In this document: positions 45,149-59,603 of the stretch, in pieces
Numbering within the stretch: position 1 is the first letter of the stretch
Layout: each line of letters begins with the position of its first letter
Source: Oscheius onirici
Taxonomy: Eukaryota > Nematoda > Chromadorea > Rhabditida > Rhabditidae
DNA length: 64,000 bases
Direction of reading: 5' to 3'
Assembly (NCBI GenBank): GCA_932521025.1
Contig: OW051471.1
Span: 10,974,001 to 11,038,000 of the forward strand
The notes under the pieces: generated by a model
What the model was told of the DNA's origin: nothing
The model's input: only the letters and a program-made list of their open reading frames with translations
Database searches by the model: none
Made by a program: the position numbers and the translations under genes

Positions 45149-45831
45149 CTATGCGATCTTCTTTTCCATCTTGGAATCTCTTTCTCGTCGTGCTCTTTCT
45201 TTCTTTCGCGTCTCAGCTGAGAGCCGTGTAGCAGCTTTTTGTGTTTTTCCTCGAGTCCTTCTCTTTGGCTGGGGGTCAGGGAGCTGCTCGACCTGGACGG
45301 GAGGCGTACGAGACATCGGCGTTACTCGCTCGAAAACGTAGCGATTGACGTTCTTCTGTGCGAAATTTATGCCGAATTCTAAATTTTAGCAAGTTTCTAC
45401 TATTCCAATTCTTACTGATTGTTGGCGAATGTGGACGGTATACCTGAGTTTCGACTGGGGAGACTGTCGAACAAGTCCTCTGGACATCTGAACTTCTCTA
45501 CTTTCAAATAGCTTCGTTCCTTACTCTTGTCATTGTGAACAGGTGGCTTGGTTTCTTCCGGAATTGTTTTTCCCAAGCCCGAAACTGGGGAAATGACATT
45601 CAGCTTGACAGCATCGAAGCCAGTGATTGACCTGAAAGTGAGCCTTCTCGAATTCATGAAAGCAAATTTTACAATGAAGTTAGAAGAATTGATATGCTAC
45701 ACTTAAAATTCGAGCAACACCAGTTCTCACTTCTGTGGTACCAAAAAAATGAATAGCTTTTTGAAGAATAGTGTTACAACTCACTCGGTAGCAGATAAAC
45801 AGGCGCTGTCCGAGGTCACAATAGAGTCCAT
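45149..45831 (-). CDS. small protein with a basic C-terminus (3 exons), probably truncated ARL14EP-like paralogue
   Basis: Exons 45785-45831, 45444-45631 and 45149-45378 join in exact phase to give 154 residues (MDSIVTSDSACLSATES ... RRERDSKMEKKIA). The start lies 23 nt behind AAATTCAG, a likely trans-splice acceptor. The first half is Ser/Pro-rich and unstructured, the end highly basic (PKRRTRGKTQKAATRL; RKKERARRERD). There is no known domain. Its 3' end and downstream sequence are homologous to 48005-48481, which continues into an ARL14EP-like zinc exon. So this gene may once have encoded that domain and lost it. Confidence 0.5.
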
Positions 45832-46279
45832 AGTTGATAGTCGAGACTTGAAGGTGATCTGAATTTTGAAAGTTTTGGATAGATGAAATTGATGAGTGAA
45901 TGATAAGGCAATAGTTGGGCACCACTTACAAAAGTTTAGCTACGAAGAAACACCGTGAGCCTTGAAAAAACAGGAGTCCAAAACATTGAGAAATAGGGGT
46001 GAGCATGAAAGAGCATGGATATGACCCTAAACGATGTCAATTGGGTAATGGACTCTGCGAAAACGGAGACTATAAACAGTCTGAAAAGATGACAATCGAG
46101 GTAGATTTCTAGATGAATCGATTCCCAGGAGAAATTGTACACAGTGACGCTGATGCTCGAATAAGCACAGACAAGGAGAGAGAGCGAGGCTAAATGAGAG
46201 GCTCCGCGTGATCTTCACATAAACTTGTGGGAACCGGCCAGCTGTCGGAGACTTACCAAAACAAAAATAGAGGACCTAT

Positions 46280-47190
46280 TAAAGCAGTCTAGGAGTGCCC
46301 TATCCTTGTGGGCCAGAGGCGGCGAAGACAAGGCGCACACGGCAATGGTTTACGAGACTTTTAAACCTAAACTCTTTGCTTACCAGAAGGCTCGTAAATG
46401 GTATACTGTTCGGTCGTAAAATTATCCTGGGTATGGATTATACTAAAACCTCTGATCTTTTTCGATTTTGTCCCACCAATGGCCGTACTGTTCAGTTCAA
46501 ACTGTTGCCTAAACAGTTCTCGGTTAGGTGTATATCCAATTACCGGTATTCTTTCACGTACAGATTATCAAGGCTTTTTGAGGATAGTTGTTTGTCGTCA
46601 AGGCTCTTTTTGGGGCGTTCTGCTCTTATCCAGTACATAGTTCTACATTCCGAGCGTCTTCTACGACTTCTAGACGGCTGATACTCAAGAAGAACCTCAA
46701 GTGATCTGTTCCCTTCTCCCCTAATCTCTTCCCTTTCCCACAAATTAAGCATGGGGCCAAGGTGTTGCTTGGTTGAAAATAGTTTCTATTACACTAAGAT
46801 AGGGTGGAGCACTGCCTAGAAAGGTTAATGACTACACTTTCCCTGCCTCTGTTAATGGATTCTGACCATTTCACGCATACTGTCTAGATCATAGTGCGCC
46901 TAATAGTGGTAGGGGGGGGGGGGTAATGCATAACAGCCCTGAGTGGTTTGATATGAGTACATTGGTCTGTGACTGATCATGCATTTTTCACTAAACCTTA
47001 CTCTTTTCATAGCTTTGTATTTACTGCCGTCTCGGCTTTAGGCACAGCCTTGAGCGTTTTAGACTGTTCTCTTTCCTGTTAGACAACGTTCCTATAAACC
47101 CTCTGCTTTCCTTCTCAATATTTTCGTCTTATTGTACCATACAATGTTTTGCCCTCAGGCAAAATGAATATTCTAATTCTAATTCTAATC
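46280..47190 (+). mobile_element. decayed non-LTR retrotransposon, 3' end
   Basis: The stretch ends with a short stem-loop (TTTTGCCCTCAGGCAAAA) followed by ATTCTAATTCTAATTCTAAT, the hairpin-plus-short-tandem-repeat tail typical of CR1/L2-type LINEs. Upstream is a long but degenerate open stretch (46295-46681) with no clear catalytic motif. The G12 tract lies inside it. The 5' boundary is a guess. Confidence 0.4.
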
Positions 47191-47554
47191 TTGAGCAGAA
47201 AAAAATGCTTACTCAGTCGTGTTGTTCGGTTCTTCTTGCCTTTTCCTGGAAATATTTCCATGAGTAGGGATGCTGTTAGCGTCCATTGTATCGGTCTGGG
47301 AGACTTCTCAATTCCTAAATTGATATGTACAAAAGATTTTAAACAGAAAGAAAAACTGAGAAGTAGATGAAACTGGAAAAATTGCCAAGTTAGTGCGCAC
47401 GGCAATTGGTTAATGGTTGCTTGGAATCAAGAATGGGCGGAATAGAGAAATATACAGGGGAAAATGTAGATTGGTCTGAGAAAAACTCGTGTCTGTGGAA
47501 GGGAAAATCTAACGTGCAATTGTATCTTTCGTGGAGGCATGCACTTTGACAAAT

Positions 47555-47945
47555 CTAGCGGAGCACCCTGACACTGTATGCATCGAGAAGACCAGGTGAT
47601 TGACGGAGCGTTTTTTGAGTTTCTAGTAAGATTTGTCTCCAGCTGTCGCAGACATGGACAGATGATTGACCTGTGATCGAAGGATGGTAAGTTTGCAAGA
47701 CTGCTAAAAATAGTAAACAAAAGATTTCGAAAACTGTTCTCCACCGGAATCTGCGAAAAACAGGGAGGAGAAAAATTTCTTCGTAAAGAGACTGGGGAAA
47801 TAAAGTTCTCTTACGGCGCAGTTGTCCGCAGTTGCGGGATTGTCAAGTCAACACTCAGAACTCCACCAGCGATGCTCGTATCTACTGGGATTACCTCAAG
47901 TGAAGCAGAAGAGCGGCGAAGGATTCCAAGCAACTACCGTTTCTA
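47555..47945 (-). CDS. possible two-exon gene remnant with one hydrophobic helix
   Basis: Exon EVIPVDTSIAGGVLSVDLTI ... RTTAP splices (GTAAGA ... TTTTTCGCAG) in phase to FRWRTVFEIFCLLFLAVLQT, then about 45 hydrophilic residues to TAG. There is no start codon; the upstream sequence is the ARL14EP-like pseudogene. It could be a truncated membrane protein or chance. Confidence 0.3.
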
Positions 47946-47949
47946 CATG

Positions 47950-48481
47950 ATACTCCTGGATGTCCATTCCGGAAAATTTTTGGCCAAAACAAGAAGGTGG
48001 GCATAAATACGATTGCTCAAATTTCGAGAGACAATCCGAATACGGTTTGGGATTTGATCTTTCAGAGTCAAGGTCCGCAGAGACTACTGGAACATTCCCG
48101 ACAATTGGAATGGCAGCCAGACAGACTTGTCGATTACCAGACATGGTCATGGAAGATGGAATCTGGAGCTTCAGAAGCTGAAAAGATCTGTCTGTCTCTG
48201 ACAACAGCTCGGCGCTTTGTTTCTCATGTAAGAAGGAAAGTGACAAAAACACTTTTTTCAACAAAACAACAATCTGCAGATTGGGATAGGAGCAAAACAG
48301 TAAATAGAGAAAGGAGATCGAGTTCTGAGAAGTCCTGAGACGTTTCACAGCATTCTTCTTCATCCCTTCTCTTCTTTGCCATCTGATTTTCTACCTCCAA
48401 GATCTCGCTTTCTTTTGCCATGAAAATTCGATTTAACTGAGCAAATTCCAGGTTGACTGTAGTCGCATTCGATCGACGCAT
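47950..48481 (-). pseudogene. ARL14EP-like paralogue, decayed copy 2
   Basis: Minus strand: an N-terminal piece (MAKESEILEVENQMAKKRRD), an intron ending GACAGATCTTTTCAG exactly like intron 3 of the intact gene, then SEAPDSIFHDHVW followed by a stop, and CHSNCRECSSSLCGP followed by a stop. The intact gene reads SEIPDSIFHDSEGRL and CHSNCPECSSRLCGPSC. Retained intron sequence shows a genomic duplication, not a retrocopy. Confidence 0.75.
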
Positions 48482-48499
48482 ATGTGTTTATGCTACCAT

Positions 48500-49600
48500 G
48501 CCATTTGAGGATGGACAAAAAGAGAGAGCTGAAATGATTTATGGCCTTTGTCATTTAGACTTGAGTAAACTTGCGTGACCTCAATTGTACGCAGAGCCAG
48601 CTGTGGAGAGGGAGGACTCAAAAGAAAGACGTAATATACGTGGCATTCCGGTGATTTTTAGGAGGTCTAAACTGATTTTATCACTGGTTTTCTGAGAATT
48701 GTCATTTTATGCCAAATTCTCCTCCACAGACGGCCATAGAAAATTGTAGAAAAATGTTATCCATTCTTATGGATGTTGTCGGTTGTGGCACCAAGCTGAC
48801 AAACCTCAATGGAGACAGCACCGGAAGTTGCTGCTTTCATTCTCCACCACTCCATCATCTCAATTAGCTTCGACCCCTGTCAATACTCCGATTGCTCCTG
48901 TCCCAAAGTTCCAGTACAAGAAGTCTGCTAATTTCACCAATAGCCTTCGTCTTTTCTCCTTTTTTTGGTCCTTGTACCTGGATTTTTAGCTAATAGGAAA
49001 TGATTCAGATTCTAACTGTGCTCGTCTTTCCCGGGGTCCCGCCACGACCAAGCTCGACGCTTTCCCTTTCCCTGCAGCTTTCGATTTTCAACTAACAGTG
49101 TGGCTAATTTACTTCACCGATCAAAGTGAATCCGTCGATGTAATCTGTTTCCCCGTTTTCATCCCAATTTGGACGTGGCGATATCGCTCTGGGACATCTT
49201 TGTTCCCTATTTACTCTCCAACCGTCACAGATCGCAGGGATTTCCTTGTTTGACCAGCTGCCCACCAGTCAAACTTTGATATTGCGGCAAAGAAACCCAC
49301 GTACGCCAATTCCTCTGATCTTTTTTGTATCAGATCGTTACGACAACAAAAATTTGATCTTTCCAGTCAGACTAACACATTTTTGAACCTTTCTTTTTTT
49401 GATCTGAGTAAAATACATTGATCTCTTCTGTAGCGTTGCCATAAAACACCGAAGTTTCGATCAGATTTTGAGCTGTTGTCTCGAGTTTTTTATAAATCCA
49501 AAGTAAGCGATCCCATCCAAGCGTTTATAGTTTAATGACCTTAGAGAACATTCCAATAAACAAGCTCCAATGCATACAGCTTCTAGCTTTTCAGATCCCC
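48500..49600. other. spacer, possibly a decayed repeated element
   Basis: A stop-interrupted open frame on the plus strand (about 48780-49560) includes ASTPVNTPIAPVPKFQYKK and several Phe/Ser-rich stretches, without an identifiable domain. I cannot say whether it is transposon debris or degraded exons. Behind it a TTTTCAG (about 49589-49595) and a TTTTTTAG just before the next ATG may be splice acceptors. Confidence 0.25.
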
Positions 49601-49697
49601 AGTGTACCTCAACCGTTTCGATTTAGTTGAACCTTTTCCTTTCATCTTTCGTTTTCAATCTGTTCTCAACAAAAACTTTGATAAATTTTTTAGAAAA

Positions 49698-50506
49698 ATG
49701 TCTGCAAACGATCAGCTCTCCTTCCTTGCTGGCTTGACCGGAGCTGCTGATGATACTGAAATGGTCGAAGAAGGGCAAGACAGCACGGAAATGTATGCAG
49801 ATGTGGAGATTTCTGCTGTAAGTTCCTTTGCTTTTTGGGTTTTCTTCAAGTTCTAAGAGTCAAAATCTTTTGGAGAGAAAAAAATGGAATACCCGTCACA
49901 AAAGTATTTTTCAGAACTCTCCCGAATCTGAGCCCGAGTACAGTCACTTTGATCCTCCCGAGGAAAACTTGGTCTTCTTTACTGATTCGACAGAAGGAAC
50001 CTCAGAAATGGGCGCAACAGACTTTTCCCAGTTTGGTGAGACATTTTCATACGTTTTTAATGTATTTGGTTCAGAGAAGGAGAAAAAGTTGGCCAAGATT
50101 GTCCAAAGCCTCCAGTTTTCGGCTCCAGGAGAACAAATGTCAACCGGACCGATCGGAGCTAGGAGAGCAGCGCGACAGAAAAAAGGTTAGAGAGACAGAG
50201 AAACAGAGAGACAGATTGACAGAGAGACAGACAGATTGAGAGATTTACAGAGAGACAGAGATCTTTTCAGTTTCCGAAATTCCCGACTCTATCTTCCATG
50301 ACAGCGAAGGTCGTCTGGTTGTCAACGGGCAACAGTTTCATTTCTGCGACTGCCTAGACATGATGTGTCCTGGCTGCCACTCCAATTGTCCAGAATGTTC
50401 CAGTCGTCTCTGCGGACCATCATGTCAAAAGAGCCGATTGGAGGTTATCATCAAACGGGAATCCAGCACTGGAGAAATCGTCCACAACGCATATTTGAAA
50501 GCATGA
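49698..50506 (+). CDS. ARL14EP-like zinc-cysteine domain protein
   Basis: Exons 49698-49817, 49915-50035, about 50074-50187 and about 50270-50506 join in phase. The first half is acidic and disordered (MSANDQLSFLAGLTGAADD...), then KKLAKIVQSL and RRAARQKK. The last exon has FCDCLDMMCPGCHSNCPECS followed by SRLCGPSC, the cysteine-rich ARL14 effector protein (ARF7EP) C-terminal domain, likely zinc-binding. In vertebrates ARL14EP links ARL14-positive vesicles to myosin, and related domain proteins act in chromatin complexes; which applies here is not clear. The ATG follows TTTTTTAG, a probable trans-splice site. The transporter starts 118 bp downstream on the same strand, so the two are operon-like. 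Confidence 0.8.
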
Positions 50507-50624
50507 TTAAGCTTTGTACGATCTCATGAATTATTCATTTTAACTTTATTTTTTCTTTCAATGAGTGGTAATGGCCACGACGTTCATATTTTCGGCTTTC
50601 CTTTACCAGTTTTTAATTCTTTAG
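50507..50624 (+). promoter_or_regulatory. intercistronic spacer with U-rich element and trans-splice acceptor
   Basis: 118 bp between the zinc-protein stop and the transporter ATG. It contains TTTATTTTTTCTTTC about 70 bp before the ATG and ends TTAATTCTTTAG|ATG. This length, a U-rich stretch and an acceptor abutting the ATG are what nematode SL2-type operon spacers look like. Confidence 0.55.
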
Positions 50625-53600
50625 ATGTCCAAAGTTCCACTGTTAGCGGACATTGATGAAGAGAAGGGAGAATGCCCGCCGATGGAGCCGATGCTTCATA
50701 AAGTTCCGGTAAGACTTTGGCTTTATTTATCACAACGTTGGGACTGGGGCAAGAGTAAAATTACAAAATGAACCTCTTAGACATTAGACGTTCGAGAAAG
50801 GCGAATGAAGCACAATAGTGATAATCAAAAAGAGTCAAAAATTTTATAATCTAGTGGGACAAAAAATACCCCTTGAGAAAACAGCAAAAATTCACACAAA
50901 TAAGAGGTTAGGCTTGAGAAACCCATACTTTTTGGCCCAGAAATTCAGCTTTCCTGCGTTAGCGTTCGAATTTTGGTAGACTCTTTTTGTTCCGCCTCTT
51001 GACGGAATTTGAAAGCTGAAAGATGCACTTTGTAGGCTCCATGGTCCGCAGATCTCTAGTCTTATGAAACATCTCGCGCGTCTTCTGAGCAATCAACATA
51101 TTCGAAATCTCGCGTAGGGACAGCTGGTCGCGTGAGAGAGCAGCATAGACTAGGAGAGCTGAGATGCTTGCGCATCCTAGGATTACGAAAAACTGTCAGA
51201 GAAGAAGTATCCAGCTGCTCTCGTGTACTACCCTGGCCGCAATAGTCTTTGCTCATAATTGTATGTCTTCTACTTCGTCTTCTGATACGAATCAGACAAA
51301 GTCAGCTTCGCAGTCGGAAACTTCCACAAGCGAGTCGGTCGATCTGAAAGAGGTAGTTTTCATGATACTTGTATAGCCAGAACACTATAATAGAAGTGCA
51401 TTCAAGGGCTTCTTTTTTGATTCATAGGCGTCATTGAAAAATGTCTAGATCTGTTCCTTCTCATCCAGTTCAAATTTTTCATACAATGAAACTTTTGTTT
51501 CTGATATTTCTCTTCAATTGCTGAATCTTTCAATCAAAAAACTTTATCGACTGACAATAAGATAGAGCAATAACTTGAAAAAAAAAATATATTTCCTCTT
51601 TCCGCCGTGATTGAGACAACTTTTGGGATAGTTTCATGCTTGAGAATTTCACGTGTGAAAGTTTGAAAGAGGGATTTTGCCGTAGCCGTTTTTGAATTGT
51701 TTATAGTCCCAGGTTCCGAGGTACTCTAACAATAAAAATACGCAACTTTTTAAACGTTTTTAGGCGAATCGTTGTTAAACGAGTCTCGGAGCCAATATTT
51801 TAATTGTGAGAGTATTGTTGTCTTCAAAATGAAAAAAAAAGGTTCCCAACCACACTACGAAAAGTTATATACCTTACCGGACTTTACAGATCGGACGTTG
51901 GGCAAATAGATTTTCATCTAATTTTTCTAGTGTTCCTAATACTGAGAAAGGAGAGGGGAAAACTAGAAGAAATACAGTTAACTAGATAGTAAAAGAGCAG
52001 CTCAAAAATGACAAAACTCAGTTGAATAAAAGTCAGAGATGCTTATCATGTTCCCTGTCCGCTAGTCCAATAGTGCCATGCTGTCTTATCTTTTCCTAGC
52101 CCTCCCCCTCCTGATTTTGAATCATAGTTTTTCGTGAGAGTCTCCGAGGGAAGATTACAGGAATTCGGCCAAAAGAATAGACAGAGAGACAGAAAGATTC
52201 GGATCTTTCTTCTCCCCTTGGCGGTCTTCATCCGTGTTCAGATCGTTATCCCCCGAGAGGCTTTCAACGATCAGTCCTCTCTCTGTCCTTTTCATCATCA
52301 AAAATGTTCCATTTTCAGAATAGACGAATCATTGTTGGCCGAGAAGCTACGGGTAATAGCAAGATGAGGACAGCCATTCTCGTATGGCTCACTCTACAGA
52401 ACAGCATCCATACTTTGTTAATTAGGTCCGTTTTTTGTGTATTTTTAAGAACTTTGAGTGTTAAGGTACTCGAGAGCGAGAGAAGTAGAAGAAATGTTCG
52501 TCTCAACAGTAGCTGTCTTTTTGACGGAAGTCATCAAATGCGTTATTTGTCTGATGCTGGTTGCCAATGAGGAAGGAGGGTTAATGAGGTGAACTTTTTC
52601 GAGTTTTTTTTCCTTTTTGTACAGATTATTAGTTTTTGAGCGTGAATCTTTCAGTGAAGAGAAATTAGACAGATTAGACAACCAGTGAACTCAAACACCC
52701 AACGCTGTCCCTGATTTGAACACAACGCCGCACAATCGATTGAAAAATTCAAAAAACTTGTTGTCGTTAAGGGGCGCTTATTTTTTTATGACTATCTTTA
52801 CTTATTAAGACCGCCTTAGCTACAATGGGACCATGTTTTTTAAGCTTCCACAATTAACTTGTCTCTCTCCTGCTCTATGTGGAGATCTGGAGAAGCAGTC
52901 CCTTCTCTGTCAGAAAATTTCTGGTTCAAAAGCTAATTAAAGTGATTTTCCGCAGAAAAGATTCCACAAAGAAAACGTGAACTTCTAGTTGGAAAAATGT
53001 ACAGAACGTCTTCAGACGGGTAGGACAGATACAACTAATCAATTAAACCTCAAATAGCCAATATATCCATTTCAGTTGAAGGAAATTCTAAATTGTTTCC
53101 AGATTACCTCATGCCTTGCTCAGTCAGGTAGTCCGTCAGCCGGGAGACACTCTGAAAGTCTGCATTCCGGCCATGATCTACATTCTTCAAAACAATTTGT
53201 TTTATGTGGCGGCTTCACATCTAGATGCTGCCACTTTCATGGTACCCTTTTCTTTGCTTAATTGTAAAAACGAAACTCACAGATCACATCTCAGCTGAAG
53301 ATCTTCACTGCTGCCATCTTTACAGTCATAATCTTGAGGAGATCTCTTACTAGGGTGCAATGGTATAGTCTTTCTTCGACCTTTTTTTCATTGGAATTTT
53401 TAGGGTAGCACTGGGAGTCTTGTTTGTAGGTGTTTCTTTAGTTCAACTGCAAGGATCAGCGAGTAAGGATGTCAGTTCGAGTGCTCAGAAACCGTTTGTT
53501 GGTCAGTAGAGACGGAGAAACAGAGAGATGGATATTATTCAGGTTTTCTAGCAGTTGTGATAGCCTGTGTTCTCTCCGGTTTTGCCGGAATTTATTTTGA

Positions 53601-54585
53601 GAAAATTCTCAAAGGATCAGCTCCGGTCAGTCTCTGGATGAGAAACATCCAGATGGGTGTCTTTGCCGTGCCTGCCTCCCTCCTGGGAGTCTTTGTACAG
53701 GACGGAAAGGTTGTCATGGAAAATGGCCTTCTCTACGGATTCGACTGGGTCGTCTGGTTGACTGTTCTCTGGTACGGAATTGGAGGTAAGGAACTTTTTG
53801 AACTGTCTCTCTGTCAACCCCCTCAGTTCAAATTTTTGGCTCGTCAACCCCCTGGTATTCATCTTCGATGTTTTTACCCGTTTGCCACCCATTTTTACAC
53901 TTTCTCAGTATGTTTATCGAATTCTACGCCTAAAACAATACCAGAATGTAAAAAATGCAAGAATGAACCTTTGATTTTCAAAGAATACTCGTGGGGACAA
54001 TATAAGGCAAAGATTGCCTATTTCGCTTAAATTTTGAGCAGTTTTTACATTCTGGGGATTGTTTTAACCGCAGAATTCGATAAAAACACTCAGCAAGTGT
54101 GAAAATGGGTAGAAAATAGGTAAAAACGTAAAAAATGAACACCAGGATGTTGACTCGCTAAAAATTTGAACTGAGGGGGTTGCCAGCTCGAGTATAAATA
54201 AACGTTTAGTACTGTCCCTCTGTCTCTCTGTCCCTCCGTTGAAAAAAGGTCCCCCGTCAAAAACATTAAACAGTCCGACATTTTCACCAAACACAGTGCA
54301 TGTTTTATTAATCTCTGGCCATCAAAAATATGGTAATCGTTCTGCCCGTTTTCAGGACTCTCCGTGGCCATTTGCATCAAGTACGCCGACAACATTGCCA
54401 AGAACTTTGCCACCAGTGTTGCCATCATTTTGGCCACCATCGGCAGTGTCTATCTCTTCGACTTTCAGCCCTCTCTCACCTTCTCAATAGGAGCCCTGTT
54501 GGTCATCTTCAGCATTTTCCTCTATTCCAGTAGTCAGGCCATGTTACAGTTTGCCAGGAGGCTAGGGAAACTTGAAGCACTTTGA
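50625..54585 (+). CDS. nucleotide-sugar transporter, SLC35A type (copy 1)
   Basis: Eight exons (50625-50708, 52319-52425, 52466-52588, 53103-53241, 53283-53362, 53404-53501, 53543-53785, 54356-54585) join in perfect phase for 367 residues. Family hallmarks: LVWLTLQNSIHTLLIRYSRA, VFLTEVIKCVICLML, LKVCIPAMIYILQNNLFYVA, SGFAGIYFEKILKG, and KYADNIAKNFATSVAI near the end. These are Golgi or ER antiporters importing UDP-galactose, UDP-GlcNAc, UDP-GalNAc or CMP-sialic acid for glycosylation; the substrate is not deducible here. Intron 1 (1.6 kb) contains a possible alternative first exon and intron 7 an inverted-repeat element. A paralogue lies at 56550-59094. Confidence 0.92.
51263..51352 (+). CDS. 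possible alternative first exon of transporter copy 1
   Basis: ATG at 51263 opens 30 codons rich in Ser/Thr (MSSTSSSDTNQTKSASQSET...), ending LKE|GTAGTT in phase 0, the same phase as exon 1. It could splice to 52319 and give an isoform with a different cytosolic N-terminus. There is no independent support. Confidence 0.3.
53815..54182. mobile_element. inverted-repeat element with CAACCCCCTCAG ends
   Basis: The left arm begins CAACCCCCTCAGTTCAAATT and the right arm ends AATTTGAACTGAGGGGGTTG. The arms pair imperfectly for about 130 bp around an AT-rich centre. No clear target duplication. It fills most of intron 7 of transporter copy 1. Confidence 0.7.
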
Positions 54586-54589
54586 ATAC

Positions 54590-56549
54590 CATTTCTTAAG
54601 GACTTCAGTCGATTCAAATAGGGTAATTTTTTTAAGTCTTAATCAAGTTTCACAGCCATTAGGGTCTTAAAATTTCTAACCGTACTTTCGGACTCTCTTC
54701 GGGTCAAAATCTGATCTAAAGATCATCTCTTGGAAATGAGGTCAGTCGAGAAAAATGGGAGCGGTTCATCGTTACTCTTACCTTCGGGCTACTTCCCCCT
54801 TTTTCCCAGCAACTTTTGCAACAATATCCAAAGTTCTGTCAAAGACAACGGTCCGCCATCAATCATATCCAATCAGCTGTGTCCGCGACGTGTGAGAAAA
54901 ATGTCCTTGTGCGTCTCGGTGCATATAGACCACAGAACTTTCATTATGTGCCGCTCAGTTTCAACGTGGCAGAGAGACACGTTACACCAGCACTCTTCCT
55001 CTCCCCGGCTGGCCACACGTCAAAGAGAGCGTTTATTCAGGCCCCCAGACACGGTTGTCAGCTGTGCTCTCACTTGTACCCCCACACTCTGCCACGCTAT
55101 CTCTCAGTCTCGCTCTCTGCCCGATTTTATATCAATCCTGTCTCTCCCCCAACTGGTCGCCTTTTTGCATTCATTTTTAACTCATTTTCTTTGGAAAAAA
55201 AAAGCATAATAGCTAGAAGGCCCCAGGCAAAATTTTCTTCATTATTGACGTTTGGAAGACACGTGGGGAGAGAGGGGGGTCCCGTCTCCTTTCCGGACCA
55301 AATTGCGTCAAATTTTTGCTCAGAGTTTGGCTTTATTTTGATCTTGAATTTCTGATTTTTTAGCGGGAAATCTAAAACATGTCCGAAACCCTTGTATTTG
55401 TTCGAACCATTCAAATTTTGGCTTGCATTTTTAGCTGGGCTTTTTGAAAAGAAGATGTCTGAATGTTAGCTGAAGTCTGCGTTTTCCTGTTCTTTTACCT
55501 TCCAATTCTCTCAAAAAAAACCCGGAAAAAGCAGACTTTTTCAGCTGATAGTGCCCCCTTCTTTTGCTTGCTCAAGGTGACAAAGAGACGTCAAAAGACG
55601 TCCGGGGACACACCCTCTCTCCCACGGCAGTATGTACTTTTCAAACAGCGTTCCAATGCTCTAGTTTTTGCTCATTTTTGTCAGTATTTTTTAGATTTTT
55701 GATTGCCTTCTTTTCATAGGCGGACCGTAATTGCGTGGGACACACAGACTGCCAGCCATTTCTAGTCGTAATCCACATGGGAAATCCAGCTCCCCCAATG
55801 TTTCTGTTCATTTCGAGCTTTTCGGCAAATTCAAATTTTTTTCTTGGCACTGAAAATCGCTCCCAAAGTTCTGCAAGCCACTATTCGAAAAACTGGTTAT
55901 TTTTTTTCTTTGAAAACAAACTAAACAAAACTTTTTATATAATCAAAAAAAACTTTGAATCGACTGAAGTTTTTTTTTTTATTTTTTTTTTAAAAAGCAA
56001 TAAAAAAATAGCACAATTTATAGCTTCAGTGTGTGCCCTAGCTTCTGCTCCAATTGGTACGTTCTCTGTATATTTTTCGCTCTCCTGTTGTTCGCCCTGA
56101 GTTTTGCTCCAACTGTCTCATTTCTGCAATATTTTTTATTTTATGCTCTCAAAACTACAAGCTTTCTTTTGTTTAAAACTGTGCAATACTTTTTTGCCCC
56201 TGTGATAACCGAGCCTGTACAAAGAGCCTCTCTTCCTGTGATAAACCCCACTCTTAGATCACTTGATGGCCTTAAATTAGCCTTCTTTTTTGTGATTATT
56301 GCCTCCTAGCCTTCACTTTTCGGTGTTTTTCTGTTGATATTTTTGGACGCTACGCCTACGGGATAAACTGTTTGGATGAATCAGATCAGTACGTTTCTCT
56401 CTCTCGCAGTCTAACACCTAACTATCGGCATCTCCGTTTCCCTCTCTCTAACAAAGTTTCGAACTTTATTGTATATTTGGAAGTTTCTGAAGAAATTTGT
56501 TTAGGGTTCGTGTCGTCTCTCGCCGGACTGAGGACTGAGGAAGACCAAG
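54590..56549. other. intergenic region between the transporter paralogues
   Basis: Open frames exist on both strands but carry no recognisable domain or splice pattern. 54900-55170 is C/T-rich with some regulatory flavour. 55930-56010 contains long A and T runs. Nothing can be called a gene. Confidence 0.4.
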
Positions 56550-59094
<2,545 letters not shown>

Positions 59095-59603
59095 TAGGTA
59101 TAATTATTATTTATTTTGGGAGAAAAGGTGTAAAGAGGCGGACTGACATGCAATCTTCGTAATTGCTACTAGAGAAGCTACTAACACGTATAATTTTGGT
59201 TAGAGGTCAATGGCCTGATGACCTTTCGGTGGAGGCTAATTTAATCGCGATCTCTTTGCCGTCCCATATCGCTTTCAGTCCCCCCTATATCCGATTCCTA
59301 GAAAGGGGGAGCCGACGGCCTTTTGACTCATTATAAGAGGATTGTTGGAGAGAACTGGTAGGAAACTAGGAAACTGTTCGATCTTGTACTGATTTCTTTT
59401 AGGTCGCAATGTCCAACTAGTCCAAAGCAAACTAGTATTTGTTCAGCTCGACATCGGCTAAGATCTGACCTGTCTGGTCTCGATCTTGTGTCGGTGCAAA
59501 AATGAATCGGAGCTTGCCGAAAACTATGGTTCACACTTTTTGCTTGTGTATTCATAGAGAACCTTTATTTGTAAATTCCATGAATTTTGACAAAAAGTGA
59601 ACA

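Noticed and set aside
44700-48450. Direct repeats at 44.7-45.2 and 48.0-48.45 kb as LTRs of a retrotransposon
   Set aside because: They are homologous to exons and introns of the ARL14EP-like gene; no polymerase lies between them.
54730-55355. Two overlapping plus-strand ORFs of 160-180 codons
   Set aside because: C/T-rich composition, no domain, no splice partners and no conservation signal visible.
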